Shown: in pieces, positions 48,722-56,938 of the stretch
Position numbering within the stretch: the first letter of the stretch is position 1
Layout of the letters: the number at the start of each line of letters is the position of its first letter
From: Pseudonocardia broussonetiae
GTDB taxonomy: Bacteria; Actinomycetota; Actinomycetes; Mycobacteriales; Pseudonocardiaceae
Length of the DNA: 64,000 nucleotides
Assembly: GCF_013155125.1 (NCBI RefSeq)
Contig: NZ_CP053564.1
Coordinates: 3,913,501 to 3,977,500, forward strand
Reading direction: 5' to 3'
Position numbers and translations under genes: made by a program
The notes under the pieces: model-generated
Databases searched by the model: none
What the model saw: the letters and a program-made list of their open reading frames with translations, nothing else
Told to the model about the DNA's origin: nothing

Positions 48722-50352
48722 GCACGACGGTGGAGCGGCCCCGGACCCCGACGCCGGTGCGTCCCGGGGGAGCCCGGCGGGCCGTCACCGGGCTCGCGCT
48801 GCGGCAGGTGCGGCGGGGCGCGCTGGTCGTGACGGCCGTGGCGGGCGGCATGTCGGCGCTGGTCGTCGCGACCTACGACGACGTCGTCGGCTCGGCCCCC
48901 GGCGGCGCGGCCGCGCTGGCGGCGCTGGCGGGCAACCCGGCCGTCCGCACCCTGTTCGGCGACCCGGTGGCGCTCGACGACCCCGGGGGCTTCGCGGTCT
49001 GGCGCACCGGGACCGTGCTCGCGGTCCTGGTGGGGGTGTGGGCCGCGCTCGCCACCACCCGCGTGCTGCGCGGCGAGGAGGACACCGGCCGGCTGGACCT
49101 GCTGCTCGGCGGGGTCCTGCCGGTCGCGGCGGTGGTCCGCCTGCACCTGGCGGTGCTGCTGGGCGCGGTGGGTGCCGCGGGTGTCGCGACCGCCGCAGGG
49201 CTCGTGCTGGCCGGGGCGGGGCCCGTCGGGGCGCTGCTGCACGGGGCCGGGACGGCCGCGGTGGGGATCGCGGCGATCGGGACGGCCGGGGTGGCGGCGC
49301 AGGCGGCGCCGGCGCGGGCGGCGGCGAGCGGCCTGGCGGTGGCGGTGCTGCTCGGCGGCCTGCTGGTGCGGATGGTCGGCGACGGGGTCGAGCCGCTGGG
49401 GTGGATCCGGTGGCTGTCGCCGTTCGGGCTGGTGGCGCTGGTCGAGCCGTTCCACACCGACCGGGTGCTGCCGCTGCTGGTGCTGGCCGCGGTGGCGCTC
49501 GCGGTGGTCGCGGTGGTGCCGTCGCTCGCCGCGCGGCGGGACGTCCGGGCGGGGCTGCTCCCCGCCCGGCCGCCGCGCCCCGCCCGCACGGCGCTGCTCG
49601 CGTCGCCCGCCCGGTTCGCCGTGCGCCTGGTGCTCGCCCCGCTGGCCGGGTGGGCGGCCGGGATCGGCGCGTTCTTCCTGCTCATCGGGGCGGTGTCGCG
49701 GTCGATGACCGACTTCCTCGACGCCAACCCGGTGTTCGCCGACCTCGCCGGGCAGGCGGGGTTCGCGGAGCTGGGTTCGGTGCAGGGCTACGCGTCGACC
49801 CTGTTCTCCCTGCTCGCCGTGCCGGCCGGGGCGTTCGCCGCGGTCCGCACCGGGGCGCTGGGCGCCGCGGAGACCGGCAGACGGCTGGACCTGCTGCTGG
49901 CCGGGCCGGTCACCCGCACCCGGCTGCTCGCCGGGCACGTCGCCGTCACGGCGGCCGCGGCGGTGGCGCTCACCGTCGTGGCCGGGACCGCGCTCTGGGC
50001 GGGAGCGGCGACGGTCGGCAGCCCGCTGGGGCTCGGCGAGTCCCTCGCCGGCGCGCTGAACAGCCTCCCGGTCACCGCGCTGGGCCTGGGCGCGGCCGTC
50101 GCGGCGCTGGGCCTCGCGCCGGGCGCGGTGGTGCCGGTCGGGCTGCTGCCCGGAGCCGGCGGGTTCCTGCTCACCGTCGTGGCCGACAGCGTCGGGGCAC
50201 CGCCGTGGGTGGTCGGGGTCTCGCCGTTCGCCCACCTGGCCGCGGTGCCGGCGGTGGGGCCGGACGTCGGGGGTGCGGCCGTCATGACGGTGGTCGCGGC
50301 CGCGCTGGTCGTGGTCGGCACCGTCGGCTACGGGCGCCGGGACGTGCGGTGA
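48718..50352 (+). CDS. Large ABC permease, TnrB3-type putative polyketide exporter
   Basis: The 544-residue inner-membrane protein has about twelve spans arranged as two similar halves, each with an E-(D/T)-x-G-R-x-(L/D)-L-L-L motif: GEEDTGRLDLLLGGVLPVA near residue 120 and AETGRRLDLLLAGPVTRTRL near residue 385. This fused permease form belongs to the exporters of polyketide antibiotics such as tetronasin (COG3559). It works with the ATPase upstream. The GTG start overlaps the ATPase stop, and its own stop overlaps the first glycosyltransferase start. Confidence 0.88.
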   Translation: MSTTVERPRTPTPVRPGGARRAVTGLALRQVRRGALVVTAVAGGMSALVVATYDDVVGSAPGGAAALAALAGNPAVRTLFGDPVALDDPGGFAVWRTGTVLAVLVGVWAALATTRVLRGEEDTGRLDLLLGGVLPVAAVVRLHLAVLLGAVGAAGVATAAGLVLAGAGPVGALLHGAGTAAVGIAAIGTAGVAAQAAPARAAASGLAVAVLLGGLLVRMVGDGVEPLGWIRWLSPFGLVALVEPFHTDRVLPLLVLAAVALAVVAVVPSLAARRDVRAGLLPARPPRPARTALLASPARFAVRLVLAPLAGWAAGIGAFFLLIGAVSRSMTDFLDANPVFADLAGQAGFAELGSVQGYASTLFSLLAVPAGAFAAVRTGALGAAETGRRLDLLLAGPVTRTRLLAGHVAVTAAAAVALTVVAGTALWAGAATVGSPLGLGESLAGALNSLPVTALGLGAAVAALGLAPGAVVPVGLLPGAGGFLLTVVADSVGAPPWVVGVSPFAHLAAVPAVGPDVGGAAVMTVVAAALVVVGTVGYGRRDVR

Positions 50353-51581
50353 GGATCCTGCTGCTGACCGCGGGCAGCCGCGGTGACGTCGACCCGTTCC
50401 TCGCGCTCGCCCACCGCGCCGCGGCGGCCGGGCACGAGGTCGTGCTGGGGGTGACCCGGGAGTTCGTCGACGGTGCCCGGCTCGCCGCGACGGAGGGGGC
50501 GGACGGGGGAGCGCCCCGGTTCGAGGTGGCCGCGCTGGACGGCGACTTCGCCGCGGTGGTCGAGGCGCAGGGGGTGTCGCCGTGGGCCGCCGCGCGGGCG
50601 TTCCGCTCGACCGTCGCGCCGATGATGGCCGGGATGCTGCGCTCGGCGGTGCGCGTCGCCATGGAGCGCCGGCCCGACGTGATCGTGCACCACCCGAAGG
50701 TGCTCAGCGCCGCGGTCGCCGCGGCGCGCCTGGACCGGCCGCGGGTCCTGGTCGAGATCGTCCCGACGCTGACGCCCACCCGGGAGTTCCCCGCCGCCGG
50801 GATCACCACGACCGGGCTGGGACCGCTCAACCCGCTCACCTACCGCCTCGCCGCGGCGGCCGGGGCGGTGTTCCGCGGGGTGCTCCGCGACCTGCGCGCC
50901 GAGGCCGGGCTGCCGACCCGCGGCGCGCTCCCGGGCCCTGCCCGGACGCTGGTGCCGGTCAGCCCGGCGCTGCTGCCCCGGCCCGCCGACTGGCCCGCCG
51001 CCACCGTGCTGACCGGGCAGTGGACGCGGCCCGAGCGGCCCGCCGCGGCCGATCCGGAGCTCGCGGACTTCCTCCGCGCGGGCCGGGTGCTCTGCGCCGG
51101 GTTCGGGTCGATGGCCGACGGCGATCCGGAACGCCGGGCCCGGGCCCTGGTCGGCGCCGCCCGCGAGCACGACCTGCGCGTCCTGCTCGTCACCGGGTGG
51201 GGAGGCCTGCGCCTGCCCGGCGACCTCGCCGGCGACGACGTGCTGGTGCGGTCCGCGGTCGCCCACGGGCACGTCCTCCCGCTCTGCGCGGCCGCGGTGC
51301 ACCACGGCGGGGCCGGCACCACCCACGCCGTGGTGCGCGCCGGGATCCCCTCGGTGGTGGTCCCCTTCCTCGCCGACCAGCCGTTCTGGGCCCACCTGCT
51401 GCACCGGCGCGGGCTGGCCGCGCCACCCGTCCCGTCCCGCCGCCTCGACCGCCGCCGCGTCGCGGCGGCGCTCGGCGCCCTCCCGGGGGCGGCCGCGGTG
51501 CAGGTCGTGGCCGACCGCATGGCCCACGACGACGGCTGCGGCGCCGCGCTGGACGCCGTCGAGCACTCCGAGGCCCGGTGA
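50349..51581 (+). CDS. GT1-family (MGT-like) glycosyltransferase
   Basis: The 410-residue enzyme has an N-terminal acceptor domain starting LLLTAGSRGDVDPFLALAHR and a C-terminal donor domain with VLCAGFGSMADGDPERRARA and AVHHGGAGTTHAVVRAGIP, the GT-B nucleotide-sugar signature. Then come LADQPFWAHLLHRRG, as in macrolide and sterol glycosyltransferases. It probably moves a sugar from a UDP- or dTDP-sugar to a hydrophobic aglycone. The GTG start overlaps the permease stop. It may inactivate or decorate the compound handled by the exporter. Confidence 0.9.
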   Translation: MRILLLTAGSRGDVDPFLALAHRAAAAGHEVVLGVTREFVDGARLAATEGADGGAPRFEVAALDGDFAAVVEAQGVSPWAAARAFRSTVAPMMAGMLRSAVRVAMERRPDVIVHHPKVLSAAVAAARLDRPRVLVEIVPTLTPTREFPAAGITTTGLGPLNPLTYRLAAAAGAVFRGVLRDLRAEAGLPTRGALPGPARTLVPVSPALLPRPADWPAATVLTGQWTRPERPAAADPELADFLRAGRVLCAGFGSMADGDPERRARALVGAAREHDLRVLLVTGWGGLRLPGDLAGDDVLVRSAVAHGHVLPLCAAAVHHGGAGTTHAVVRAGIPSVVVPFLADQPFWAHLLHRRGLAAPPVPSRRLDRRRVAAALGALPGAAAVQVVADRMAHDDGCGAALDAVEHSEAR

Positions 51582-52885
51582 AGATCCTCGTCGTCACCCT
51601 CGGCACGCGCGGTGACGTGCAGCCGTTCGTCGCACTGGCCCGCTCCGCGCGCGACCGCGGGCACGACGTGGTGCTGGCCGCGCCGGAGCGCTTCCGCCCG
51701 CTCGCGGCCGCGCACGGGCTCGACCTCGTGCGGATCGACGACGGCCCCCTGGCGCTGATGGACGGCGTCGCCGGGGCGGCGGTGTCCGGGGGTGTGCGGG
51801 CCAAGCTGGCCCTCGCCCGGGCGATGCCCGCGGCGTTCGGCCGCGTGCTGGAGGACTGCGCGACGATCGCGCGCGGCATCGGGCACGACGCCGACGTCGT
51901 CGTGCACAACGGTCAGGTCATCGGCGCCCCGCACGTGGCCGAGCTGCTCGGCGTGCCCTGCGTGCTCGCGCTGACCGTGCCCGTGTACGTGCCGACGCGG
52001 GAGTTCCCCTGGCCGGGGGCGCCCCTGCCGCCCTGGCTGCCCGGGTGGGCGAACCGGGCCGGCTACCTCGGCATGCGCGGGCCGGCGGTGGTGTTCGCCC
52101 GCGTCGTGGACGACTGGCGCAGGCGCGACCTCGGGCTGCCCCGGCGCCGCGGGCGCCACGACCCGCTGCGCCGCCCCGACGGCGTGCCCGTGCCCGTGCT
52201 CAACGCGGTGAGCCGCCACGTGGTGCCCCCGCCGGAGGACTGGCCCCCGTCGGTCACCACCACCGGCTACTGGTTCCTCCCCGCCGCCCGGCCCGGGCTG
52301 CCCGCCGGCGTCGAGGAGTTCCTCGCCGCGGGTGAGCCGCCGGTGCTCGTCGGGTTCGGCAGCATGGCCGGCGCCGACCCGGCTGCGACCACCCGGACGG
52401 TGCTCGACGCCGTCCGCGCGGCCGGCCTGCGCGCGATCGTGGCGACCGGGTGGGGCGGCCTCGTCGCAGGGGAGGTTCCTGCCTCGGTGCTGGTCGTCGA
52501 CGACGTGCCGCACGACGTGCTGCTGCCCCGCGTCGCCGCCGTCGTCCACCACGGCGGGGCCGGGACGACCGCGGCGGTCGCCGCTGCCGGTCGTCCGCAG
52601 GTGGTGTGCCCCTTCGTGGCGGACCAGCCGTTCTGGGCCCGCCGGGTCCACGACCTCGGTGTCGGTCCCGCCCCCGTGCCACAGCGGCGGATGACCGCCG
52701 CCGCCCTGGCCGCCGCGCTGCGCATGGCGACGGGCGACCCGGCCGTGGCCGCGCGCGCCGCCGCGCTGGGCGCCCGGATCCGCGAGGAGGACGGCACCGC
52801 GGTGGCCGTCCGGGCCCTCGAGGCGCTCGTTACCGGCGCTACCGCAGCCGCGCCCCGTACACCTTCTCCACCGTCATGGTCATGA
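51578..52885 (+). CDS. GT1-family glycosyltransferase, second copy
   Basis: The 435-residue paralogue of the preceding enzyme starts with a GTG in its stop. It has VVTLGTRGDVQPFVALARSA, PVLVGFGSMAGADPAATTRT, AVVHHGGAGTTAAVAAAGRP and FVADQPFWARRVHDLGVGP. RGDVQPF and the FWARRV end resemble sterol 3-beta-glucosyltransferases. Its last 16 codons (ending PRTPSPPSWS) overlap the convergent PPOX gene by 47 bases, so this tail is probably accidental. Two tandem enzymes suggest two sugars or two acceptor sites. Confidence 0.9.
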   Translation: MKILVVTLGTRGDVQPFVALARSARDRGHDVVLAAPERFRPLAAAHGLDLVRIDDGPLALMDGVAGAAVSGGVRAKLALARAMPAAFGRVLEDCATIARGIGHDADVVVHNGQVIGAPHVAELLGVPCVLALTVPVYVPTREFPWPGAPLPPWLPGWANRAGYLGMRGPAVVFARVVDDWRRRDLGLPRRRGRHDPLRRPDGVPVPVLNAVSRHVVPPPEDWPPSVTTTGYWFLPAARPGLPAGVEEFLAAGEPPVLVGFGSMAGADPAATTRTVLDAVRAAGLRAIVATGWGGLVAGEVPASVLVVDDVPHDVLLPRVAAVVHHGGAGTTAAVAAAGRPQVVCPFVADQPFWARRVHDLGVGPAPVPQRRMTAAALAAALRMATGDPAVAARAAALGARIREEDGTAVAVRALEALVTGATAAAPRTPSPPSWS

Positions 52886-53270
52886 GCACCCGCCGGTCGG
52901 ACACCATGACCGCGCGGTACTCGTCCCAGTCGGGGTGCTCGCCCGCGGCGGCGCGGTAGTACTCCACCAGGGCCTCGACCTCGGGGCCGTGCGGGTCGGT
53001 GCCCGGACCCGTGAGGACGACGGTGCCCTCGGCGGTCGCCCAGGCCCAGCCGTCGGGGCTGGTGACCTCCAGCGCCGCCCGCGGGTCGCGCCGCAGGTTC
53101 GCGGTCTTGGCGCGGCCCTCGGTCATCGACACCTGCAGCACCCCCGCCTCGCGGTGGTAGGTCGGCGTCACCGGCGAGAGCTGGGGCCGGCCGTCGGACT
53201 TGATCGTGGCGAGGACGCCCAGGCGGCTCTCGGCGAGCAGTGCGTGGGGGTCGAACGCGGGGGCGGTCAT
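52839..53270 (-). CDS. PPOX-class, probably F420-dependent, oxidoreductase
   Basis: The 143-residue split-barrel protein has SRLGVLATIKSDGRPQLSPV, YHREAGVLQVSMTEGRAKTA, NLRRDPRAALEVTSPDGWAW and a C-terminal EVEALVEYYRAAAGEHPDWD. This is the Rv1155-like group (TIGR03618), whose members bind F420 or FMN. It may reduce quinones, biliverdin-like or unsaturated compounds. It is convergent with the second glycosyltransferase and divergent from the cyclase gene, which it may share a promoter region with. Confidence 0.88.
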   Translation of the reverse strand: MTAPAFDPHALLAESRLGVLATIKSDGRPQLSPVTPTYHREAGVLQVSMTEGRAKTANLRRDPRAALEVTSPDGWAWATAEGTVVLTGPGTDPHGPEVEALVEYYRAAAGEHPDWDEYRAVMVSDRRVLMTMTVEKVYGARLR

Positions 53271-53377
53271 GCCCGGACGAACGCGGCGCCGGCGGCGGCT
53301 GTTCCGTGCTCGCCGCGGGGGAGCGTCCGGAGGGCCGTACTACCGTTCCGGACACCGCGTGACGGAGGAGTCGTGGG

Positions 53378-54331
53378 ATGACAGCAGGGCGACAGGTCCC
53401 CGCGCAGGACGACGTGCTCGGCTACTTCGCGACGCTGTCGAACTGGGGGCGGTGGGGCGAGGATGACGAGCGCGGCACGCTGAACCACGTCACCGACGAC
53501 GTCCGGCTGGCGGCGGCGCGGGCCGTGCGCCACGGCCGGAGCGTGTCGTGCGCGTGGGAGGTCGCGGTGCCGGGGGACATGGAGCGGTCGACGACGGCGT
53601 GCCCGTGCGCCGCCGACATGCCGGGCGCCGAGGGCATGCCGCCCGCGTTCCACGCCGACCGGCGCTGGGGCTTCTCGACCGAGCACCTGGGCATGACGTT
53701 CCACGGCAACGCGGTCACCCACCTCGACTCGCCGTGCCACCTCTTCTGGGACGGCACGATGTACAACGGGCGCCCGCACTCGCTGGTCGACCCCGCGACG
53801 GGCTCGGCGTGGGCCGCGGTCACGGCGGCGGCGGACGGGATCGTCACGCGGGGCGTCCTCCTCGACGTCGCGGCGGTCCGCGGCGTGCCGTGGCTGGAGC
53901 CGGGGGACGGGGTGTTCCCCGACGACCTCGAGGAGGCCGAGCGCCGCCAGGGCGTGCGGGTGCGCCGCGGCGACGCGGTGCTGCTGCGGACCGGCCGGGG
54001 CCGCGCCCGGCACGAGCAGGGTCCGGCGCCCGGGGTCGAGCAGGCCGGCTGGCACGCGTCCTGCCTGCCGTGGCTGCACGAGCGGGAGGTCGCGCTGATC
54101 GGCGCCGACACGCCCCAGGACGTCCAGCCGTCGGGGTACCCGGACGTGCTGATGCCGGTCCACGCCGTGGGCCTCGTGGCGATGGGGCTGTGGCTGCTCG
54201 ACAACTGCGACCTGGAGGCGTGCGCGACCACGGCCGCCGAGCTCGGTCGGTGGGACTTCCAGCTGGCGGTCGCGCCGGTCCGCCTCGCGGGCACGTCCGG
54301 CAGTCCGGTCAACCCGATCGCGACGTTCTGA
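53378..54331 (+). CDS. Cyclase-family hydrolase (kynurenine-formamidase-like)
   Basis: The 317-residue metal-dependent enzyme belongs to PF04199. The metal motif is FHGNAVTHLDSPCHLFWDG (pattern H-x-x-T-H-x-D-x-P-x-H, with the first Gly-Thr replaced by Asn-Ala-Val). Other conserved parts are GVLLDVAAVRG, RGDAVLLRTGRGR and ALIGADTPQDVQPSG. Relatives open or close rings or hydrolyse formyl-amides, and include isatin hydrolase and polyketide cyclases. It stands as a single gene; the SGNH hydrolase starts 110 bases later. Confidence 0.88.
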   Translation: MTAGRQVPAQDDVLGYFATLSNWGRWGEDDERGTLNHVTDDVRLAAARAVRHGRSVSCAWEVAVPGDMERSTTACPCAADMPGAEGMPPAFHADRRWGFSTEHLGMTFHGNAVTHLDSPCHLFWDGTMYNGRPHSLVDPATGSAWAAVTAAADGIVTRGVLLDVAAVRGVPWLEPGDGVFPDDLEEAERRQGVRVRRGDAVLLRTGRGRARHEQGPAPGVEQAGWHASCLPWLHEREVALIGADTPQDVQPSGYPDVLMPVHAVGLVAMGLWLLDNCDLEACATTAAELGRWDFQLAVAPVRLAGTSGSPVNPIATF

Positions 54332-54441
54332 CGGCACGGGGTCCGCCGCGCCCGGCCCGAGCAGCTCGTGTTCCCCCGGCCGTCCCGTGCCCGTCACGTC
54401 GCCCACACCGTGCTGCCGCGCTGGTCGGTGACCGTGTGCGG

Positions 54442-55296
54442 GTGACCGTGCACCCGGTGCTGACGTCCCCGCCCGCTCCCGCCACCGCGCCGCCGCGCCG
54501 GATCGCCGTCCTGGCGACGCTCGGCGACTCGACGGCGGTGGGGCTCGGCGACTCGCTGCCCGACCGCGGCTGGCGCGGGTTCGGGCTCCTGCTGCGCGAC
54601 GCCGTCGGCGCCGCGGTCCTCGTCAACCCCGCCCGCACCGGCGCCACGGTGGCCTCCGTGCGGGCCGAGCAGCTGGCGTCCGCCGTGGCCGCCGCTCCGG
54701 ACGTCGCGGTCGTGTTCGCCGGGATGAACGACACCCTGCGCGCGCACTTCGACCGCGACGAGCTGGCCGCCGATCTCGGGGCGATCGTCCGCGCGCTGGG
54801 CGCGGCGGGGGCGCACGTGGTGCTGGTCCGGCACCACGACCACTCCCGCGTGTTCCTCCTGCCCGCCCCGCTGCGCCGGGCGCTGCAGGGGCGCATCGCC
54901 GCGTTGAACGACGTGGTCGACGAGGTGCTGGTCGCCGCGACGCGGGCCGGGGTGCGCGTGAGCGTCCTGGACCTCGCGGCCCTGCCGGGGACCTACGACC
55001 GGTCGATGTGGTCGGTGGACCGGCTGCACCCCTTCGAGCGCGGGCACCGGCTGCTCGCGGCCGCGATCGGCGAGCTGCTCGGGACCGCCGGGTTCGCCGT
55101 GCCGGTCCCGGTCGGTCTCGCCTGCTCCGGGGGCCGGTGCGTCACCGATCTGGAACGGGCGGTCTGGCTGGTCGTGAAGGGCGTGCCGTGGGCGGTGCGC
55201 CGCGGGCGCGACCTCGGGCCCGTCGTCCTGCGGGCGCTGCTGGACGGCGCGGCGGTGCGGCCCGTGCCGGCGCGCGCCCGGGGCACGGCCCGGTGA
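54442..55296 (+). CDS. SGNH/GDSL-type hydrolase
   Basis: The 284-residue enzyme has block I ATLGDSTAVGLGDSL (Ser nucleophile), a block II-like NPARTGATVASV, block III FAGMNDTLRA and block V VDRLHPFERGH with the Asp-x-x-His pair. GTG 54442 is used; GTGs six bases to either side are in frame. No signal peptide is evident. SGNH proteins remove or transfer acyl groups. The stop overlaps the start of the GT4 gene, so the pair may tailor the acylation and glycosylation of one glycolipid, in the manner of mycobacterial PIM enzymes. Confidence 0.88.
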   Translation: MTVHPVLTSPPAPATAPPRRIAVLATLGDSTAVGLGDSLPDRGWRGFGLLLRDAVGAAVLVNPARTGATVASVRAEQLASAVAAAPDVAVVFAGMNDTLRAHFDRDELAADLGAIVRALGAAGAHVVLVRHHDHSRVFLLPAPLRRALQGRIAALNDVVDEVLVAATRAGVRVSVLDLAALPGTYDRSMWSVDRLHPFERGHRLLAAAIGELLGTAGFAVPVPVGLACSGGRCVTDLERAVWLVVKGVPWAVRRGRDLGPVVLRALLDGAAVRPVPARARGTAR

Positions 55297-56402
55297 GGAT
55301 CGCGCAGGTCGCCAACTTCTACGGGCCGCGCTCGGGCGGGCTCCGCACGGCGCTGGCGCAGCTGGGTGCCGGGTACGTCGCGCACGGCCACGAGGTCGTC
55401 CGCGTCGTGCCCGGGGCCCGGTCCGGCACCGAGGTGTGCGCGGACGGGGTCGTGCGGATCACGGTGCCGGCGCCGCCCGTCCCGGGGACCGGGGGCTACC
55501 GGGTGATCGACCCGTACCGGGTGGAGCGGGTGCTGCAGCAGCTGCGCCCGGACGTCGTCGAGGTGTCGGACCGGCTCACGCTGCGCCGCCTGGGCCGGTG
55601 GGCGGCCCGTCGCGGGATCCGCAGCATCGCGATCTCGCACGAGCGCCTCGACCGCCTGCTCGGGCAGGCCGGCCTCCCGCCCGCGGTGGCCGCCCGGCTC
55701 GCGGACGCGGCCAACGCGCGCACCGCGGCCGCCTACGACGCCGTGGTGTGCACGACGCGGTTCGCCGAAGAGGAGTTCGCCCGGATCGGGTGCGGCACCG
55801 TCGTCCGGGTGCCGCTCGGGGTCGACCTCGACACGTTCGCGCCCGACCGCTCCGACGCCGGCCTGCGGTCGCGGCTCGTCGACGACGACGCCTTCCTGGT
55901 CGTGCACTGCGGCCGGCTGTCCCCCGAGAAGCACGCCGAGCGCAGCATCGCCGCGGTCGCGGGACTCCGCCGGGCCGGGGTGGCGGTCCGCCTCGTCCTG
56001 GCCGGCGACGGGCCGAGCCGGCCCGCCCTGCAGCGACGGGCGGCCGGCCTGCCCGTGGACTTCCTCGGCTTCGTGCCCGACCGCGGCGGCGTCGCCCGCC
56101 TGCTGGCCACCGCCGACGCGACCATCGCCCCCGGCCCGCACGAGACGTTCGGCCTGGCCGCGCTGGAGTCCCTGGCCTGCGGCACGCCCGTGGTGGCGTC
56201 GGCCGGTTCCGCGCTCGCCGAGATCGTGCGGCCCGCGTGCGGTGCGCTGGCCCACGACACCGGTGCCGGGTTCGCCGACGCGCTCGGCGGCGTCCTCGCG
56301 GGGGAGCGGGTCCGGCAGCGGCGCGCAGCGCGCAGGCGCGCCGAGCAGTACCCCTGGTCGACCTCGGTGAGCGGGATGCTCACCGTCCTGCGCGCCTCGT
56401 GA
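55293..56402 (+). CDS. GT4-family glycosyltransferase
   Basis: The 369-residue GT-B enzyme starts IAQVANFYGPRSGGLRTALA and has the donor-site parts VVHCGRLSPEKHAERSIAAV, LAGDGPSRPALQ, FLGFVPDRGGVARLLATADA and GPHETFGLAALESLACGTPV, where the E-x(7)-E pair of GT4 is seen. The overall pattern is that of PimB/MgtA-type mannosyltransferases. It is coupled (GTGA) to the SGNH hydrolase. The acceptor is likely a lipid or glycolipid at the inner face of the membrane. Confidence 0.9.
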   Translation: MRIAQVANFYGPRSGGLRTALAQLGAGYVAHGHEVVRVVPGARSGTEVCADGVVRITVPAPPVPGTGGYRVIDPYRVERVLQQLRPDVVEVSDRLTLRRLGRWAARRGIRSIAISHERLDRLLGQAGLPPAVAARLADAANARTAAAYDAVVCTTRFAEEEFARIGCGTVVRVPLGVDLDTFAPDRSDAGLRSRLVDDDAFLVVHCGRLSPEKHAERSIAAVAGLRRAGVAVRLVLAGDGPSRPALQRRAAGLPVDFLGFVPDRGGVARLLATADATIAPGPHETFGLAALESLACGTPVVASAGSALAEIVRPACGALAHDTGAGFADALGGVLAGERVRQRRAARRRAEQYPWSTSVSGMLTVLRAS

Positions 56403-56440
56403 CCCGCGGCCCGTCCGGGGGCCGTCGTGAGCCGGTGACG

Positions 56441-56728
56441 TCACGCCCGCCGGCGCCGCCGGCGACGTCGCGCGACCTCCGGATCGTCCTCGGTGGAGGC
56501 CAGGGCGTGGCGAAAGCGCTGCTGGCCGCCCTGCTTGCTGGTGTCGTACACGGCGCCGATCTCGGTCCACGTACCGCCCTCGCGCCGGACCTCCGCGGCC
56601 GCGGCGATCTCGAGCGCCTCCGCCGCCTCACGGACCCGACGCGCCGCGGCCAGTGCGTCGAGGGGGTCGCCGGCGGCGGCCAGGGCGTCGAGCGCCTGCC
56701 TGACCTCCTCGGACCGACCCGCCGTCAT
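56441..56728 (-). CDS. Small helix-turn-helix-like protein with Arg-rich tail
   Basis: This 95-residue protein has two predicted helices rich in Ala/Glu (VRQALDALAAAGDPLDALAA, REAAEALEIAAAAEVRREGG), then TWTEIGAVYDTSKQGGQQRF, which reads as a helix-turn-helix with the usual W-x-x-I-(A/G) start. The tail ends in eight arginines and an alanine. Similar small proteins are common in actinobacteria. It is divergent from a 14-residue poly-lysine micro-ORF, with an array of TTGAC half-sites in the 87-base gap, so it may repress both genes. Confidence 0.75.
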   Translation of the reverse strand: MTAGRSEEVRQALDALAAAGDPLDALAAARRVREAAEALEIAAAAEVRREGGTWTEIGAVYDTSKQGGQQRFRHALASTEDDPEVARRRRRRRRA

Positions 56729-56752
56729 GATCGGATGCTATCCCGGCACCGG

Positions 56753-56791
56753 GGTCAATGCTATGTTGACCGAGGTCAACGTTGAGTTGAC
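56753..56791. promoter_or_regulatory. Array of TTGAC/GTCAA half-sites
   Basis: GGTCAA (56753-56758), TTGACC (56766-56771), GGTCAA (56774-56779), TTGA (56782-56785) and TTGAC (56787-56791) alternate in 39 bases. GTTGACC-GA-GGTCAAC at 56765-56780 is a perfect dyad. It lies between divergent starts and may be both operator and -35 region. Confidence 0.6.
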
Positions 56792-56815
56792 GACGGCGCG
56801 GAGGGAGGTCCGGTC

Positions 56816-56860
56816 ATGGCGAAGAAGAAGAAGAGCAAGAAGGACAAGAAGAAGAAGTAG
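56816..56860 (+). CDS. 14-residue poly-lysine micropeptide
   Basis: The micro-ORF reads MAKKKKSKKDKKKK and then TAG, with ten lysines. It has a strong ribosome site (GGAGGGAGGTC) at the right distance from the ATG and is followed at once by a hairpin, so it looks like a complete small gene. All ten lysines use AAG. It could bind nucleic acid or acidic proteins, act as a translation-attenuating leader, or be an untranslated artefact. The divergent small HTH-like gene and the half-site array between them argue for a regulated unit. No named family is known to me. Confidence 0.5.
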   Translation: MAKKKKSKKDKKKK

Positions 56861-56883
56861 TCCCCCGCCCCCGGCAGGGGGAC
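56860..56883 (+). terminator. Hairpin at the micropeptide stop
   Basis: GTCCCCC (56860-56866) pairs with GGGGGAC (56877-56883) over a 10-base loop and begins in the stop codon. Confidence 0.55.
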
Positions 56884-56892
56884 GTCGGAGCC

Positions 56893-56922
56893 GGGCGGCG
56901 CGGTGGGTGCACCGTGCCGCCC
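56893..56922. terminator. Second hairpin, 13-base arms
   Basis: GGGCGGCGCGGTG (56893-56905) and CACCGTGCCGCCC (56910-56922) pair with one mismatch over a 4-base loop, 17 bases from the stop of the convergent gene. It probably serves both strands. Confidence 0.55.
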
Positions 56923-56938
56923 GCTGACGTGCACGAGA

